From NZQO01 sp964639255 (GTDB lineage Bacteria; Bacteroidota; Bacteroidia; Flavobacteriales; Flavobacteriaceae), in assembly GCA_964639255.1 (NCBI GenBank), contig CAZXDP010000028.1:1-33440 (forward strand): a stretch of 33,440 nucleotides of DNA. The letters run 5' to 3'. Position 1 is the first letter of the stretch. Each line of letters starts with the position of its first letter. The notes beneath the pieces were generated by a model. The model saw only the letters and a program-made list of their open reading frames with translations, did no database searches and was not told the origin of the DNA. Shown here piece after piece: positions 31,158 to 33,440 of the stretch. A program made the translations under genes and the position numbers.

Positions 31158-31925
31158 TCAATTGTTATTGGCGGGGGAATACGACAGGTCCTCGCGCATA
31201 TAACCGTTGTACGTTTCTACCTTGGAGATATACTTGAGGAACTCATTGTATATTTTGTCGCGTTCTGCACCCAACAGCTCCTTGTTTTCCTTGCGAATGC
31301 GCTCATAATCGGCGGGGCTGTCGGCTGGTATCGACACTAAGATATACTGTCCGTTGGCACCAAAGCCGCTTCGGTACAGGCGGTAATGCTCTGGGGAGTT
31401 TTTCTTGCTGTACAGCTCCTTGAACTTGGTGGCAAGTTCTATGACCTTCTCAAAATTCTGGGGGGTGGTATACCAAAATTCCAATTTACGGAACTCGGGC
31501 CCTGCAGGAATGGCCGTAAGCTGTTCCTCAGACATGTATGACAGCTCCTTATCCAAGTGAATTATATAGTCGCTGTGGGTATCGTAGCTGCTGTCAAAAT
31601 TAACGAACAACTGGTCGAACTCTTCCTCGCCCATCTTGTCCTGCAATACCGAAAACCGACTTTGGTCGAGATCGGCCATATTCTCGATAGGGGTGACATG
31701 GAAATAGGTAAGGTCGTCGGTAGAAAGGGTGAACCAACTGGTTTCCTGTATGTTGTATTGCCTGCATTTAGAGGCTAGGGTATAGCAGTACGACTCGTAG
31801 TCGGCTACCTTGGCAGGGTATACGGGGTCTTCATGAACCCAGTACGCTTGGCTGGCGGGCGCTTGTGCAAAGCCGATGGGTGATATGGCGAATAAGAGAA
31901 CGAAAAGGGTGATGGGCGTTTTCAT
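31158..31925 (-). CDS. Secreted protein, paralogue of the one at 23352
   Basis: A 255-residue protein with a signal peptide (to about 21, GFAQA). It shares long identical stretches with the protein at 23352: SQAYWVHEDPVYPAKV, FTLSTDDLTYFHVTPIENMADLD, HYRLYRSGFG (180-189), SKVET and GYMREDLSYSP. A duplicated ferredoxin-like fold is likely; no catalytic motif is recognised. It stands alone, about 7 kb from its paralogue. Its upstream region contains a strong-looking promoter whose spacer is an inverted repeat, plus a ~180-base leader. This suggests regulated expression, unlike the clustered copy. Confidence 0.78.
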   Translation of the reverse strand: MKTPITLFVLLFAISPIGFAQAPASQAYWVHEDPVYPAKVADYESYCYTLASKCRQYNIQETSWFTLSTDDLTYFHVTPIENMADLDQSRFSVLQDKMGEEEFDQLFVNFDSSYDTHSDYIIHLDKELSYMSEEQLTAIPAGPEFRKLEFWYTTPQNFEKVIELATKFKELYSKKNSPEHYRLYRSGFGANGQYILVSIPADSPADYERIRKENKELLGAERDKIYNEFLKYISKVETYNGYMREDLSYSPANNN

Positions 31926-32004
31926 AAGGGTGGGATTTTGGAGAGGTGCTACTTACCAAGGGTTACAAACAATACGGTTAGGTATTTTTTCTGAAAGGGA
32001 GCGA

Positions 32005-32020
32005 CCACAAGCGGTTGTGG
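32005..32020. repeat. Hairpin in the leader of the gene at 31158
   Basis: CCACAA-GCGG-TTGTGG, a perfect 6-bp stem with a 4-base loop, extendable by two more pairs across a mismatch. It lies in the long untranslated leader, about 80 bases upstream of the ATG. Confidence 0.4.
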
Positions 32021-32112
32021 GCGACGAATCTTCCTATGCCATCCCAAAGTGCTATGGAGGGCCATCGCACGACACACAAGGGAGTTGTTCGGTAGTTTTC
32101 CTATGAAAGATA

Positions 32113-32140
32113 CAAAATTAGTTTCAATTAACTGAAACAA
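32113..32140 (-). promoter_or_regulatory. Promoter with an operator-like spacer (TTG-N17-TAATTTTG)
   Basis: On the minus strand a TTG (32140-32138), a 17-base spacer and TAATTTTG (32120-32113), an exact -7 match. The spacer, with the last base of TTG, forms GTTTCA-GTTAAT-TGAAAC, an inverted repeat symmetrical at 16 of 18 positions. An operator in the -33/-7 spacer is a typical repressor or MerR-like arrangement. The first downstream gene is at 31925. Confidence 0.6.
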
Positions 32141-32183
32141 AGTGAAGACATTAGGCCCCGTAGCAGTAAAAAATTACGGTAAA

Positions 32184-32200
32184 TAAACGGCGTCACGCCG
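32184..32200 (-). terminator. Short terminator-like hairpin after the gene at 32201
   Basis: CGGCG-TCA-CGCCG (32188-32200), a 5-bp GC stem with a 3-base loop directly after the stop codon, followed on the minus strand by TTTATTT. The stem is short, so this is only probable. Confidence 0.45.
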
Positions 32201-32683
32201 CTACATTACATCCCGAATAATGCGCCTCAGTTCCCTGCTGGAACTGAACAACGTAACCCCCGAACACGCTTCGGGCGCATAGCGGTGTATCTTGTTCCGT
32301 TCAAACTCATTGAGCTGTATCTCGTCGATCGTATCGTCGCTAAGCGCCTCTATCAACGCTTCCAGCTCGGGTTGCTTGCTTAGGTCTATGGTAAAGCCCC
32401 GTCGGTTTCCGTAGATCATTCCGAAGCGAATGGGGCAGCAGCACAACGTAGGCTCTGCCAATCCTTGTGCCGTGGCAGCTTCTTTTTGCAAGGTAAGGTA
32501 CACGGCATCGCTCATAATCTTGTCGCGCACCAGATCGATGCGTTCCGCCATGGTTTCGGCGGCATTAAAGGTCTTTATCCAAGCGTCGTTGCTCTTCTGA
32601 AAGGAGCAGGTATGCGGCACATTGGATTGCCCCAGGGCCATTCCGAAGGTAAGAAGACAAACGAGTAGTACTATTGGTTTCAC
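32201..32683 (-). CDS. Small secreted Cys-containing protein of unknown function
   Basis: A 160-residue protein with a signal peptide (MKPIVLLVCLLTFGMALGQ). The mature part has a triple-Cys stretch CCC at 81-83 plus Cys26 and Cys140, which could form disulfides or bind metal. A FTIDLSKQPELEALIEAL segment and a basic C-terminus ending ELRRIIRDVM follow. I do not recognise the family. The start is GTG at 32683; no in-frame ATG lies upstream, and a later ATG would cut the signal peptide. A well-formed promoter lies 95-122 bases upstream. Monocistronic, between the aldehyde dehydrogenase terminator and its own short hairpin. Confidence 0.68.
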   Translation of the reverse strand: MKPIVLLVCLLTFGMALGQSNVPHTCSFQKSNDAWIKTFNAAETMAERIDLVRDKIMSDAVYLTLQKEAATAQGLAEPTLCCCPIRFGMIYGNRRGFTIDLSKQPELEALIEALSDDTIDEIQLNEFERNKIHRYAPEACSGVTLFSSSRELRRIIRDVM

Positions 32684-32777
32684 CGGCTGCTTGGATGTTA
32701 AGGCCGTGCCACGAAGGACGGCGGGTTACAACCAGAGCGGAGGTAGCAAATGGGGGGATAAGAAATAGGGCGGTACT

Positions 32778-32805
32778 CAAAGATACACATTTTTTTGGTT
32801 GGCAA
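32778..32805 (-). promoter_or_regulatory. Promoter of the small secreted-protein gene (TTG-N17-TATCTTTG)
   Basis: On the minus strand a TTG (32805-32803), 17 bases, then TATCTTTG (32785-32778), an exact -7 match. Leader to the GTG at 32683 is about 88 bases. One of the best-formed housekeeping promoters of the window. Confidence 0.6.
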
Positions 32806-32844
32806 CCGAATGATTGTGAGAAGTTTCGCTCTTTTCTTCCCGCC

Positions 32845-32882
32845 ATAAGAAAACGTTCGAAGCCGCAAGGCCCCGAACGTTT
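32845..32882 (-). terminator. Rho-independent terminator after the aldehyde dehydrogenase gene
   Basis: Arms AAACGTTCG (32851-32859) and CGAACGTTT (32874-32882), with an inner GCC/GGC stem, make a long hairpin. On the minus strand it ends in a TTTTCTT tail. It lies 22 bases after the stop codon at 32905. Confidence 0.82.
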
Positions 32883-32904
32883 ATATATTCAATTAAATAT
32901 TTCT

Positions 32905-33440
32905 TTACGAGTTGAGTGACATCACCGCCTTGGCATTCACAAATTCCCGAACCCCAAAGCCACCGTGCTCGCGCCCATAGCCCGAATTCTTCACGCCGCC
33001 AAACGGCATATTGGGCTGTGCCAGGCCAAAGGAATTGATAAACACCATCCCGGTATCGAAATGCTTTTTGGCCAGCTCAAAGGCCTTGTCGGTGTCTTCC
33101 GAGAAAATACCGCCACCCAGGCCAAAACGGCTGTCGTTGGCAATGCGCATGGCATCCTCGGCGTCTTTCGCCTTGATGAGCGAGGCTACCGGACCGAACA
33201 GCTCATCGTCGTAGGCGGGCTGTCCCGGCTGTACGTTTTCCAACACCGTGGCCGGATAAAAATAGCCGTCGCCGCTGGGCATCTCGCCGCCGCACAATAC
33301 CTTGGCGCCCTTGGCCACGCTCTTGGTTACTTGTTCGTGCAGGTCTTCGCGCAGATCCTTGCGGGCCATGGGGCCCATCTTCGAATTGCTGTCGGTAGGA
33401 TCGCCGTAGGTAACGCCTTTCATCCGCTCCACAAAGGCAT
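32905..33440 (-). CDS. NAD(P)-dependent aldehyde dehydrogenase, C-terminal part (5' truncated by window edge)
   Basis: About the last 177 residues of an aldehyde dehydrogenase, probably of the succinate-semialdehyde dehydrogenase-like group. The frame is open to the window edge. Visible family landmarks: the cofactor-contacting DDELFGPVA, then FGLGGGIFSED, the strand GMVFINSFGLAQPNMPFGG and the C-terminal SGYGREHGGFGVREFVNAKAV. The catalytic Cys and general-base Glu lie upstream, outside the window, so activity and exact substrate cannot be judged. It ends at a clear terminator. Confidence 0.93.
   Translation of the reverse strand, partial: AFVERMKGVTYGDPTDSNSKMGPMARKDLREDLHEQVTKSVAKGAKVLCGGEMPSGDGYFYPATVLENVQPGQPAYDDELFGPVASLIKAKDAEDAMRIANDSRFGLGGGIFSEDTDKAFELAKKHFDTGMVFINSFGLAQPNMPFGGVKNSGYGREHGGFGVREFVNAKAVMSLNS

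Noticed and set aside
1..33440. tRNA, rRNA, CRISPR array, insertion sequence, prophage or integrase
   Set aside because: No regularly spaced short repeats, transposase or integrase motifs, terminal inverted repeats of mobile elements, or cloverleaf-like stretches were seen on reading both strands.

Overview
The window looks like a chromosomal segment of a marine-type member of the Flavobacteriaceae (Bacteroidota). The evidence is indirect but consistent. Gene starts are preceded by the Bacteroidota -7 element TAnnTTTG, often only a few bases before the start codon, and Shine-Dalgarno sequences are scarce. The window carries paired FecI-type sigma / FecR / TonB-dependent receptor operons, a LytTR regulator with a TPR histidine kinase, and lipoproteins with an apparent K-(D/E)2 surface-export signal. 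GC is intermediate and even. I see no tRNA, rRNA, CRISPR array, insertion sequence or phage gene.

Layout. Positions 1-7462 are mostly housekeeping and arginine-related genes: the 3' end of citrate synthase, two guanidino-group hydrolases of the arginine deiminase superfamily (a DDAH-like enzyme and CtlX) flanking an outer-membrane barrel, an SDR/DUF2867 protein, two small conserved genes and argS. Positions 7464-15559 (minus strand) hold two tandem sigma-anti-sigma-TonB receptor units. Positions 15668-19442 (plus strand) hold two large, acidic, modular, probably surface-exposed lipoproteins. Positions 19492-24131 (minus) hold an M28 peptidase and a four-gene cluster of secreted proteins plus an epimerase. 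Positions 24335-26970 (minus) encode a two-component system. Then come an RhlE-like helicase, an NlpE/META lipoprotein, a periplasmic amidohydrolase, a paralogue of one of the secreted proteins, a small secreted unknown, and the 3' end of an aldehyde dehydrogenase.

Most interesting part. The bipartite sequence GTAGGGT-N14-CTGTT occurs exactly in front of three genes: the second anti-sigma gene and both divergently oriented lipoprotein genes. A diverged version precedes the first anti-sigma gene. The sigma genes themselves have TAnnTTTG promoters. The simplest reading is an ECF-sigma regulon. A TonB receptor senses a ligand, FecR releases the sigma factor, and the sigma factor switches on its own FecR-receptor pair together with two surface lipoproteins built from Cys-bracketed 'YPI' modules and 3-4 copies of an acidic ~110-residue beta module. 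I do not recognise these lipoproteins as a described family, and the link between them and the receptors is inference from sequence.

Four convergent gene pairs end within 5 bases of each other or overlap, so the region is very compact. No gap without a gene exceeds 300 bases.
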